Program-made: the position numbers and the translations under genes | Source: Sphingobacteriaceae bacterium | GTDB lineage: Bacteria; Bacteroidota; Bacteroidia; Sphingobacteriales; Sphingobacteriaceae | DNA: 7,102 nt | NCBI GenBank assembly: GCA_021740025.1 | Contig: JAIPAN010000054.1 | Span: 1-7,102, forward strand | Direction of reading: 5' to 3' | Part shown: positions 1 to 6,400 of the stretch, one piece after another | Position numbering within the stretch: the stretch's first letter is position 1 | Layout of the letters: every line of letters begins with the position of its first letter | The notes under the pieces: model-generated | What the model was told of the DNA's origin: nothing | The model's database searches: none | What the model saw: only the letters and a program-made list of their open reading frames with translations

Positions 1-413
1 ATACCCACATGTGTAATGCTACGGCTTTTAATCTTAAAAAATACCAAATCGCCCTCTTTCAATTCTTCGCGGCTTACCGGGGTAGACATGCTGAAAATTT
101 CTCTAGAATTACGCTGAATAACCGTATTGAATACTTTTGAATAAATTTCTTTGGTAAAAGCCGAACAATCTATGCCTTTACGGCTAGCGCCACCAAAGCG
201 GTATGGGGTACCAATCCAATCGTATACAAATTGGTATAATTTTAAATTAGAGGTAGCAGATAAAGCAACGCCCATCACCTGCGAAAAGTAGTCCGACAGT
301 AAATTATCGGGATCTTCCGTTTTTACAGGCTCCTTTTTAGCCACAGTGGTTTGGGCCTGCGCAGAAGCAAATAAAGCAGTGAAAATGAAAATTGTTAATA
401 TCTTTTTAAGCAT
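1..413 (-). CDS. Secreted NlpC/P60-family cell-wall peptidase (N-terminal part, cut by window edge)
   Basis: The visible part is 137 residues from an ATG at 413; the C-terminus lies beyond the left edge. Residues 1-20 look like a signal peptide: a Lys-Lys start (MLKK), a hydrophobic core (ILTIFIFTALFA) and an Ala-x-Ala cleavage site near residues 18-20, so the protein is probably exported to the periplasm. After a polar linker, residues 60-137 match the NlpC/P60 papain-like fold: the GTPYRFGG motif at 68-75, the nucleophile Cys83 in IDCSAF, the EGDLVFF strand at 120-126 and the catalytic His135 in THVG. Enzymes of this family cut peptide bonds in the stem peptides of peptidoglycan, typically next to gamma-D-Glu-diamino acid bonds. 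The third catalytic residue would lie in the missing part. The gene is transcribed away from pdhA and has its own promoter-like sequence upstream. The family call is secure; the exact bond cut and cellular role are unknown. Confidence 0.9.
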   Translation of the reverse strand, partial: MLKKILTIFIFTALFASAQAQTTVAKKEPVKTEDPDNLLSDYFSQVMGVALSATSNLKLYQFVYDWIGTPYRFGGASRKGIDCSAFTKEIYSKVFNTVIQRNSREIFSMSTPVSREELKEGDLVFFKIKSRSITHVG

Positions 414-477
414 AAACTAGGGCTTAATTTTGTATAAATTGTGGTAATTGCTTGTGAATTAACACATTCAAACAGTA

Positions 478-508
478 CAAAGGTAGCTTTAATATACAAG
501 TTAAGCAA
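478..508 (-). promoter_or_regulatory. Bacteroidota-type promoter for the NlpC/P60 gene
   Basis: Read on the minus strand, TACCTTTG (485 to 478) is a perfect match to the Bacteroidota -7 consensus TAnnTTTG. A TTG (508 to 506) lies exactly 20 bp upstream, which fits the -33 element and its usual spacing. The inferred transcription start is near 472, giving a leader of roughly 60 nt before the ATG at 413. The start site is inferred from the consensus. Confidence 0.6.
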
Positions 509-582
509 GAATGTTCGGCTTTTTAACATTTTTTCACATTTACGCTTCAACTAAAAACTTCGTGTAAACAACACAATAACTC

Positions 583-613
583 TTCTTTTTTCTGTAAGAT
601 ATGATTAGATTTG
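583..613 (+). promoter_or_regulatory. Putative Bacteroidota-type promoter for pdhA-pdhC
   Basis: TAGATTTG at 606-613 matches the -7 consensus TAnnTTTG perfectly. The -33 position, 20 bp upstream at 583-585, reads TTC instead of TTG, so this half is imperfect. Transcription would start near 620 and leave a leader of about 23 nt before the pdhA ATG. It is the best candidate in the 230-bp divergent region 414-643, which otherwise is A/T-rich and shows no RNA gene or terminator that I can recognise. Confidence 0.45.
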
Positions 614-643
614 TGATCCCTAAAAAACGATATATACAAGAGA

Positions 644-1639
644 ATGAGTTCAGTAGAAATTACGAAAGAAACCTATCTCCAGTGGTACGAATCGATGCTT
701 TTGATGAGAAAGTTTGAGGAGAAAGCTGGACAATTGTACGGACAACAAAAAATTAGAGGCTTTTGCCATTTATATATTGGACAAGAAGCTGTTATGGCTG
801 GAGCGATGTCGGTATTAGGACCACAGGATACCATGATTACTGCGTATCGCGAACATGCACACGCCATTGCTCGAGGCATGTCGGCCAACGAAATTATGGC
901 CGAATTGTATGGTAAAGCTACCGGATGCTCTAAAGGCAAAGGTGGTTCTATGCACATGTTTAGCAAAGAATTGGGCTTATACGGTGGCCACGGTATTGTG
1001 GGTGGACAAATTCCATTGGGTGCGGGCATTGCTTTCGCCGAAAAATACAAAGGTACCACCAATGTAAACGTGTGTTATATGGGCGACGGTGCTGTACGCC
1101 AAGGTGCCTTAAACGAAGCCTTTAATATGGCTATGTTGTGGAAATTACCTGTAGTATTTGTGTGCGAAAACAACGGGTACGCCATGGGTACTTCGGTAGC
1201 TCGTACCACCAACATGTTAGATATTTATAAAATTGGTTTAGGTTTTGATATGCCGTGCGCTCCTGTTGACGGAATGGATCCAGTAGCAGTACACAACGCC
1301 ATGGACGAAGCTGTTAGCCGTGCTCGTAGAGGTGAAGGCCCTACCTTCTTAGAAATGCGTACCTATCGCTACAAAGGACACTCGATGTCAGATCCGGCGA
1401 AATACCGCAGCAAAGAAGAGGTAGAAGAATACAAAGCCAAAGACCCTATAGAAAGTGTAAAAGAAACCATTCTTCGTAAAAAATATGCCAACGAAGCTTG
1501 GATTGAAGAAATAAACGAAAAAGTAAAAGCGATTGTAGACGAATCGGTGCGCTTTGCGGAGGAATCTCCATTGCCCGAGGCTCAGGAGTTATATACCGAT
1601 GTATACGCACAAGGAGATTATCCTTTTATTCGCGATTAG
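644..1639 (+). CDS. pdhA: Pyruvate dehydrogenase E1 component, alpha subunit
   Basis: This is the alpha chain of the thiamine-diphosphate-dependent E1 enzyme, which decarboxylates pyruvate and passes the acetyl group to the lipoyl arms of E2 in the cytoplasmic pyruvate dehydrogenase complex. At 331 residues it has the normal length for an alpha subunit of a heterotetrameric E1. The thiamine-diphosphate/Mg motif begins with GDG at 147-149 and ends with NN at 176-177. YREHAHA at 68-74 holds the active-site region, and the loop YRYKGHSMSDP at 241-251 is the PDH-type version of the segment that is phosphorylated in mitochondrial E1-alpha. That loop argues for pyruvate rather than branched-chain 2-oxoacids. 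The ATG is chosen because the homologous region (YLQWYESMLLMRKFEE) begins soon after it and a promoter-like -7 box lies about 30 bp upstream. No clear Shine-Dalgarno sequence is seen. pdhC follows after 20 bp, but no E1-beta gene is present in the window. Confidence 0.96.
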   Translation: MSSVEITKETYLQWYESMLLMRKFEEKAGQLYGQQKIRGFCHLYIGQEAVMAGAMSVLGPQDTMITAYREHAHAIARGMSANEIMAELYGKATGCSKGKGGSMHMFSKELGLYGGHGIVGGQIPLGAGIAFAEKYKGTTNVNVCYMGDGAVRQGALNEAFNMAMLWKLPVVFVCENNGYAMGTSVARTTNMLDIYKIGLGFDMPCAPVDGMDPVAVHNAMDEAVSRARRGEGPTFLEMRTYRYKGHSMSDPAKYRSKEEVEEYKAKDPIESVKETILRKKYANEAWIEEINEKVKAIVDESVRFAEESPLPEAQELYTDVYAQGDYPFIRD

Positions 1640-1659
1640 TTTACCTTAAATAAAAAAAT

Positions 1660-3306
1660 ATGGCTGAAGTAGTGCGCATGCCCAAAATGAGCGACACCAT
1701 GACTGAAGGGGTGATTGCGAAGTGGCATAAAAAAGTGGGTGATACCATTAAATCGGGCGATTTAGTTGCCGAAGTAGAAACCGATAAAGCAACCATGGAT
1801 TTTGAGTCTTTTCAAGAAGGTACCCTACTTTATGTGGGTATTCCTGAAGGTCAGGCGGCTCCAGTTGATTCAGTTATTGCTGTTATTGGTGCCCCAGGCG
1901 AAGATTACCAAGCATTATTAACTGCTAGTCCTGCTCCTGCTGCCGAAAAAGCAGCTCCAGTTGTAGCAGAAGCTGCCCCTTTGGCTGCGGCTCCTGCAGC
2001 CAGCGCAAGCGTAACACCAGAATCGTTAGGTGCAACCGTTATTCGCATGCCTTTATTAAGCGATACCATGAAAGAAGGGGTAATTGCAGAATGGCACAAA
2101 AAAGTAGGTGATAAAATTAAAAGCGACGATGCTTTGGCCGATGTGGAAACCGATAAGGCGACCATGGAAGTAACTGCCTATGCCGAAGGAACCTTATTAT
2201 ACGTAGGGGTTGAAAAAGGACAAGCAGCCAAAGTAAACGATATTATTGCCATTGTGGGCAAAGAGGGTACCGATGTAACACCTTTATTAACCACAGCACC
2301 AAGTACTGCGGCTCCTTCAGCGGAACCTGCTCCAGTAGCGGCGTTTGCTGCCAGTGCTACTCCTATAGCAGCAGCAAACACTCCAGCGGCAGTTGTTACT
2401 AGTGGCGACGATTCCCGAGTAAAAGCGTCGCCTTTGGCTCGTAAAATTGCGCAAGAAAAAGGAATTGATTTACGCCAGGTACAAGGCAGTGCCGAAGGTG
2501 GGCGTATTGTGAAGAAAGATATAGACAGATTTGTACCGGGTGCTGCTCCAGTTGCCGCTAGCTCTAACACTGCGGCGGCAGTGAATACCGCTCCAACAGC
2601 GGTAATTCCAACCTTTGTAGGCGAAGAAAAATATACCCAAGTACCAGTATCGCAAATGCGTAAAGTAATTGCCAAGCGTTTAGCGGAAAGCTTATTTACC
2701 GCTCCTCATTTCTACTTAACCATTAGTGTAGATATGGAAAATGCCATGGCCGCTCGTACACAAATTAATGCGGTAGCGCCGGTAAAAGTATCTTTTAACG
2801 ATATCGTGATTAAAGCGGTAGCCAATGCATTAAAGAAACATCCAGCCGTAAATTCATCGTGGGGTGGCGATACCATTCGCTTCAACGAACATACCAATAT
2901 TGGCGTAGCCATGGCGGTAGAAGATGGCTTATTGGTTCCGGTAGTACGTTTTGCTGATGGAAAATCGCTTTCTCACATTTCTGCAGAAGTAAAAGAATTT
3001 GGCGCAAAAGCCAAGGCTAAAAAACTTCAACCTGCCGATTGGGAGGGTTCTACCTTTACTGTATCTAATTTAGGTATGTTTGGTATCGATGAATTTACGT
3101 CTATCATCAACTCACCCGATGGAGCCATTTTATCTGTAGGTGCCATACAAGAAGTTCCAGTAGTTAAAAACGGAGCCGTAGTACCAGGCAATGTGATGAA
3201 ATTAACCTTAGGTTGCGATCACCGTGTGGTTGATGGCGCAACAGGTGCCGCTTTCTTACAAACCCTTAAAGGTTTATTGGAAGAACCAATTCGCTTGTTA
3301 GCCTAA
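1660..3306 (+). CDS. pdhC: Pyruvate dehydrogenase E2, dihydrolipoamide acetyltransferase with two lipoyl domains
   Basis: E2 forms the core of the pyruvate dehydrogenase complex and transfers the acetyl group from lipoamide to coenzyme A. The 548 residues show the full modular order. Lipoyl domain 1 spans about 2-78 with the lipoylated Lys43 in ETDKATM. An Ala/Pro-rich linker runs 88-122. Lipoyl domain 2 spans about 125-200 with Lys166 in the same motif. A second Ala/Pro linker runs to about 250. The peripheral-subunit-binding domain is at 255-291 (ASPLARKIAQEKGID, then GRIVKKDI). A third linker leads to the catalytic acetyltransferase domain, about 325-548, with TVSNLGMFGI at 467-476 and the active-site signature DHRVVDG at 520-526, where His521 and Asp525 are catalytic. 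It lies 20 bp after pdhA, with an A-rich leader in place of a Shine-Dalgarno site, so the two are almost certainly co-transcribed. A strong hairpin follows 10 bp after the stop. The PDH substrate is inferred from the pdhA partner. Confidence 0.96.
   Translation: MAEVVRMPKMSDTMTEGVIAKWHKKVGDTIKSGDLVAEVETDKATMDFESFQEGTLLYVGIPEGQAAPVDSVIAVIGAPGEDYQALLTASPAPAAEKAAPVVAEAAPLAAAPAASASVTPESLGATVIRMPLLSDTMKEGVIAEWHKKVGDKIKSDDALADVETDKATMEVTAYAEGTLLYVGVEKGQAAKVNDIIAIVGKEGTDVTPLLTTAPSTAAPSAEPAPVAAFAASATPIAAANTPAAVVTSGDDSRVKASPLARKIAQEKGIDLRQVQGSAEGGRIVKKDIDRFVPGAAPVAASSNTAAAVNTAPTAVIPTFVGEEKYTQVPVSQMRKVIAKRLAESLFTAPHFYLTISVDMENAMAARTQINAVAPVKVSFNDIVIKAVANALKKHPAVNSSWGGDTIRFNEHTNIGVAMAVEDGLLVPVVRFADGKSLSHISAEVKEFGAKAKAKKLQPADWEGSTFTVSNLGMFGIDEFTSIINSPDGAILSVGAIQEVPVVKNGAVVPGNVMKLTLGCDHRVVDGATGAAFLQTLKGLLEEPIRLLA
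1669..2259 (+). repeat. Duplicated lipoyl-domain coding segments within pdhC
   Basis: Two copies of a 74-residue lipoyl domain are encoded at 1669-1890 and 2038-2259. By my alignment without gaps, 49 of 74 residues are identical, including stretches such as EGVIA, WHKKVGD, VETDKATM and EGTLLYVG. Each copy keeps the lysine that carries lipoate (codons at 1786-1788 and 2155-2157). Variable numbers of tandem lipoyl domains are a known property of E2 enzymes, so this is protein modularity and not a mobile repeat. Confidence 0.85.
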
Positions 3307-3316
3307 CAATATTTAT

Positions 3317-3355
3317 AAAAAAAGCTGCTCTGAAGAATCTCAGAGCAGCTTTTTT
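3317..3355. terminator. Bidirectional rho-independent terminator between pdhC and pit
   Basis: A perfect 10-bp stem pairs 3324-3333 (GCTGCTCTGA) with 3340-3349 (TCAGAGCAGC) around a 6-nt loop. Six T residues follow at 3350-3355 and seven A residues precede at 3317-3323, so each strand ends its hairpin with a U-tract. It starts 10 bp after the pdhC stop and ends 15 bp before the pit stop on the other strand, so it can serve both converging operons. Confidence 0.93.
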
Positions 3356-3370
3356 GCATAGAAAATCTCG

Positions 3371-4648
3371 TTAAATAAAGATACTTAATACATAGTAAAG
3401 GAGAGCTGCCAATAATGCTGATACCGGAATAGTTAGTACCCAAGCCCAAATAAGGTTTACCGTAACTCCCCAGCGTACCGCTGATACGCGTTTGGTTAAA
3501 CCCACGCCAATAATAGAACCGGTAATGGTGTGCGTAGTTGAAACTGGTATTTTAAAATGTTCGGTAGCAAATAAGGTAATAGCGCCTGCTGTTTCAGCTG
3601 CTACGCCCTCAAATGGGGTGACTTTGGTAATTTTAGAACCCATTGTTTTTACAATTTTCCAGCCCCCACTTAGCGTTCCCAAGGCAATTACCGTGTAACA
3701 GGCTAATGGAATCCAACCGGGAATGTGACCGGCATAATCACCATTAGGTAGTGCAACATCTAACCAACTCGGTAAACTACTTTGAGCCACACCTGAGGTA
3801 TTGATATAAACAGCAACTGCTGCGGCAATAATACCCATTACTTTTTGGGAATCGTTGCCACCATGCCCTAAACTAAAGGCTGCAGAAGAAATTAACTGCA
3901 TTTTACGTAACCATGTTCCAGCTATTTGTTCACTTAAACTGCTAAATATTAAACAGAAAAAGCCAATAGAAAATACGATGAAAGCAAATAATAACCATTT
4001 AATGTTATGTGGTTCGGCTGCTATACTCCAAAAATGACTTGAAAAACGGGGTTTATGGGGTTCATAATTGAGTTGATTTGCTACAAACCAACAGGTACTT
4101 ATCAAAATAAGTAGGGTAAACAATTTGGGCCAAATGCTTTTTTTAGACGCATGTAACAACCAAATAGATAAAGAATAAGAAACAAACAAACCAATTAATG
4201 GGGCTAGTACAATAAAGGAAATAATAACCAAAACACCCGAAGGCATTCCGCCATCTTTTGCCGCAGTGTACCATACCACAGAATTTAAACCAGCATGTGC
4301 AATTGCTGCCCCTGCAAATCCCCCAATTAGGGTGTGAGATGAGCTAGAAGGAATACCGAGCCACCATGTAAGTAAGTTCCAAGCAATGGCAGCAAGTACC
4401 CCTGCTAAAATAACGGTAAGGTTGATGTCCATCGTATGGGCTGTTTTTGCAACAGTATCTGCCACACCAAAGCCAAATACCCAATAAGCTAAAAAATTGA
4501 AAAATGCAGCCCAAATTACTGCCTGCATAGGGCTAAGTACCTTGGTAGATACAATGGTTGCAATTGAGTTAGCGGCATCGTGAAATCCGTTGATATAATC
4601 AAACAGAAGCGATAGAACAATGATGATAAGTAGTAAGCTGAAAGCCAT
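3371..4648 (-). CDS. pit: Inorganic phosphate transporter, PiT family
   Basis: This inner-membrane permease imports inorganic phosphate, driven by a cation gradient; bacterial members typically take up a metal-phosphate complex with protons. The 425 residues are mostly hydrophobic and form roughly ten to twelve membrane segments, with a polar central stretch at about 192-216. The family signatures appear twice, as expected from its inverted internal repeat. NGFHDAANSIAT at 20-31 has its counterpart in GHGGNDSQKVMG at 261-272. GIPSSSSHT at 98-106 has its counterpart in KIPVSTTHT at 366-374. The length is normal for a bacterial PiT protein and nothing appears broken. The gene lies 18 bp downstream of the DUF47 gene on the same strand, the classic arrangement for this pair, and ends at the bidirectional hairpin. 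The start is the ATG at 4648, directly before the first membrane segment; no Shine-Dalgarno site is visible. Whether H+ or Na+ is the coupling ion cannot be read from the sequence. Confidence 0.95.
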   Translation of the reverse strand: MAFSLLLIIIVLSLLFDYINGFHDAANSIATIVSTKVLSPMQAVIWAAFFNFLAYWVFGFGVADTVAKTAHTMDINLTVILAGVLAAIAWNLLTWWLGIPSSSSHTLIGGFAGAAIAHAGLNSVVWYTAAKDGGMPSGVLVIISFIVLAPLIGLFVSYSLSIWLLHASKKSIWPKLFTLLILISTCWFVANQLNYEPHKPRFSSHFWSIAAEPHNIKWLLFAFIVFSIGFFCLIFSSLSEQIAGTWLRKMQLISSAAFSLGHGGNDSQKVMGIIAAAVAVYINTSGVAQSSLPSWLDVALPNGDYAGHIPGWIPLACYTVIALGTLSGGWKIVKTMGSKITKVTPFEGVAAETAGAITLFATEHFKIPVSTTHTITGSIIGVGLTKRVSAVRWGVTVNLIWAWVLTIPVSALLAALLYYVLSIFI

Positions 4649-4666
4649 GCTTTGAAATTATAGTGC

Positions 4667-5314
4667 TTAGGCGTGTTTAACCAAAATAGATTCGAGCACG
4701 TTGGCAGCATCTTCACACATATCTGTAGCGGTTTCGAGGGCAGACAAAACTTCTTTGTATTTAATTATTTTAACAGCATCTTTTTCGTAATCGAATAGTT
4801 CGCCTACTGCCTTATCAAATACGTGGTCTGCCTGATTTTCAATACTGTTAATGCGCACACAAGAATCGGCAATGGCACGCATATTTTTTAAATTTTTTAA
4901 TTCTCGTAGTGCTTTATCCAATTCACGTACAGCTTGGGTAATCAACTCGGCAAGTTGTTTAATGGGTTCGGTAATTTCATCAACATTATACAAGTTGATG
5001 CGATTAGCTGATCCATGTATATAATCGGCAACATCATCTATAGCGGATGCTAATTGATGTATATCTTCTCTATCAAAAGGGGTTATGAAATTTTTACTTA
5101 GTTCAAGGTGAATTTGATGTGTTATTTCATCGCCCACATGTTCTAATTTTTCTAGTTGTGTAAATAACTCTTCCCGTTGTGCAACTTCGTCTTGCTGTAC
5201 TATTTGTTCCAATACAATTGCCATGGCAATTAAGTTAGCGCTAGATTGCTCGAATAGAGGGAAAAATTTTTTATCCTTAGGAACAAAATACTGAAAAATG
5301 GTGTTTAGAGACAT
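4667..5314 (-). CDS. DUF47 / PhoU-like protein, probable Pit accessory regulator
   Basis: The 215-residue protein is predicted to be soluble and almost entirely helical, with no signal peptide or membrane segment. It matches the DUF47 family, distant relatives of PhoU, which are usually encoded beside Pit transporters and are thought to control them. The sequence carries the family's acidic E/DxxxD pattern four times: EHVGD at 58-62, DDVAD at 93-97, ENQAD at 159-163 and ETATD at 194-198. In PhoU-type proteins such residues bind metal clusters on the helical bundles. The segment FITPFDREDIHQL at 76-88 is also typical of the family. It is the first gene of a DUF47-pit operon, 18 bp before pit, with its own promoter-like -7 box upstream. 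The start at 5314 begins the conserved MSLNTIFQYFVPKDKKFFPLF region. The family call is firm; its role in controlling phosphate uptake is inferred from family and neighbour. Confidence 0.9.
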   Translation of the reverse strand: MSLNTIFQYFVPKDKKFFPLFEQSSANLIAMAIVLEQIVQQDEVAQREELFTQLEKLEHVGDEITHQIHLELSKNFITPFDREDIHQLASAIDDVADYIHGSANRINLYNVDEITEPIKQLAELITQAVRELDKALRELKNLKNMRAIADSCVRINSIENQADHVFDKAVGELFDYEKDAVKIIKYKEVLSALETATDMCEDAANVLESILVKHA

Positions 5315-5334
5315 TGTGTTTTGATTGTATTAAA

Positions 5335-5342
5335 CAAATGTA
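5335..5342 (-). promoter_or_regulatory. Bacteroidota -7 promoter element for the DUF47-pit operon
   Basis: On the minus strand TACATTTG (5342 to 5335) matches TAnnTTTG perfectly and lies about 20 bp upstream of the DUF47 ATG at 5314. No TTG is present at the expected -33 position (5363-5365), where the sequence is part of an A/T-only palindrome. A promoter without a good -33 element could depend on an activator. The inferred start is near 5328, giving a very short leader of about 14 nt. Confidence 0.5.
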
Positions 5343-5367
5343 ATATTAGATTGTTAAGTTAATATTA
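5341..5367. repeat. Repeated palindromic octamer upstream of the DUF47-pit operon
   Basis: The self-complementary octamer TAATATTA occurs at 5341-5348 and again at 5360-5367, 19 bp apart start to start. Between them lies the tandem GTTAAGTTAA at 5353-5362. One octamer touches the -7 element and the other covers the -33 position. This could be a regulator site, but the region is so A/T-rich that chance is a real alternative. Confidence 0.3.
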
Positions 5368-5370
5368 AGT

Positions 5371-6393
5371 CTATGCTTTCTGCAAGGTAAAACCAAAAGT
5401 AGAACCAATACCTTCGGTACTACGAACGGTAATGGTTTGGTTTTGAGCTTCTAACATATGTTTTACAATGGCCAACCCTAAGCCAGATCCGCCAATTTCT
5501 CGGGAGCGACTTTGATCGGTGCGGTAAAAGCGTTCGAAAATACGGGCTTGGTATTTTTCTTCTATACCCAAACCATCATCTGTTACTTCAACCAATAGTT
5601 GATCGTGCAATTCAAAAATTTTTAAAGAGGTAGTACCATTGGGTTTGCCGTATTTTATGGAGTTGTCTATCAGGTTAACCAAAACCTGTCTTATTTTTTC
5701 TCTATCGGCTTCTACCTTGGTTGGGGTTTGATATTTCTCTTTAAATTCTAAATTAATGTTATGTTTTTTGGCATGCAATTCAAGCGATTCTACCACTTCT
5801 TGCAACAAGATATTGATATCAAAAATTTCGTAATTGATGGGGATTTCGCCGCTTTCTAGTTTAGATATTTCATCTAAATCTTTCACTAAATAACTCAACC
5901 TGTCTACATTTTTGGCGGCTTTTTGTAAAAATTTTTGGGTTTGTTCTGGATTGGATAAAAGATCATCCTGAAGGGCTTCTATGTAGCCCTGTATAGCAAA
6001 AAGTGGTGTTTTAAATTCATGGGAAATATTGGCTAAAAACTCTCGGCGAAACTCTTCTTGTTTTTTTAAACTATCTATTTCCGATTTCTTGTTTATGGCC
6101 CATTCTTTTACTTCCTGTTCTACATCGTAAATGGGGTCATCGCTTACATATTCACCCAAGGCATCTTTTAAATCTTTACCCAATTTTAAATTATGTATAA
6201 GTTTGTAGATAAGCTTAATTTTACTGTATAAAAAACGTTCGGTGAGATAATAAAAAACAACAAAACTGGTACCTAAGGCAACCACCAAGGTAGCCAACAT
6301 ATACAACCAATTGTGCTGAAAATAGAAGTTTAACAGTGCTAAAGATAAGGCAACTGCAAGAGCATTAATTAATACTAAAACAGAAAGTTTCAT
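5371..6393 (-). CDS. PhoR-like membrane sensor histidine kinase
   Basis: This is a two-component sensor kinase of 340 residues. Two membrane segments (about 3-25 and 29-51) are joined by only a few residues (FQHN), so there is no extracytoplasmic sensor domain. A charged, probably coiled-coil linker spans about 52-115, without a PAS or HAMP domain that I can recognise. The HisKA domain has the phosphoacceptor His125 in FLANISHEFKTPLFAIQGY (119-137), a form close to PhoR kinases. The ATP-binding domain shows the N-box VNLIDNSIKYG (239-249), the G1 box DDGLGI (272-277), the F-box IFERFYR (285-291) and the G2 box GGSGLGLAIV (301-310), so all catalytic parts are intact. It begins 7 bp after the methyltransferase stop, implying co-transcription, and ends 56 bp before the DUF47 gene. 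No response regulator is in the window. The signal is unknown; phosphate is suggested by position and PhoR likeness only. Confidence 0.9.
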   Translation of the reverse strand: MKLSVLVLINALAVALSLALLNFYFQHNWLYMLATLVVALGTSFVVFYYLTERFLYSKIKLIYKLIHNLKLGKDLKDALGEYVSDDPIYDVEQEVKEWAINKKSEIDSLKKQEEFRREFLANISHEFKTPLFAIQGYIEALQDDLLSNPEQTQKFLQKAAKNVDRLSYLVKDLDEISKLESGEIPINYEIFDINILLQEVVESLELHAKKHNINLEFKEKYQTPTKVEADREKIRQVLVNLIDNSIKYGKPNGTTSLKIFELHDQLLVEVTDDGLGIEEKYQARIFERFYRTDQSRSREIGGSGLGLAIVKHMLEAQNQTITVRSTEGIGSTFGFTLQKA

Positions 6394-6400
6394 ACATTTT

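Noticed and set aside
673..1062. Open frame of 129 codons on the minus strand opposite pdhA
   Set aside because: It is a shadow of pdhA, which has all catalytic motifs in the plus frame; the reverse product has no recognisable domain.
1924..2025. Low-complexity GCT/GCA/CCT-rich DNA in pdhC as a possible repeat array
   Set aside because: It encodes the flexible Ala/Pro linker between the lipoyl domains, a standard part of E2 enzymes, and has no fixed repeat unit.
2178..2675. Long open frame of 165 codons on the minus strand opposite pdhC
   Set aside because: It lies wholly inside the well-supported pdhC gene, over its Ala/Pro-rich linkers, whose codon pattern keeps the opposite strand open. 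The translation is Ala-rich and resembles no family I know.
4516..4716. Minus-strand frame of 66 codons bridging the DUF47-pit junction
   Set aside because: It overlaps the 3' end of the DUF47 gene and the 5' end of pit, both well supported, in another frame, and shows no family likeness.
5343..5370. Possible terminator between the histidine kinase and DUF47 genes
   Set aside because: The A/T-only palindromes here have no G/C stem and no T-tract after a hairpin, so a rho-independent terminator is not supported; some read-through from the kinase gene is possible.
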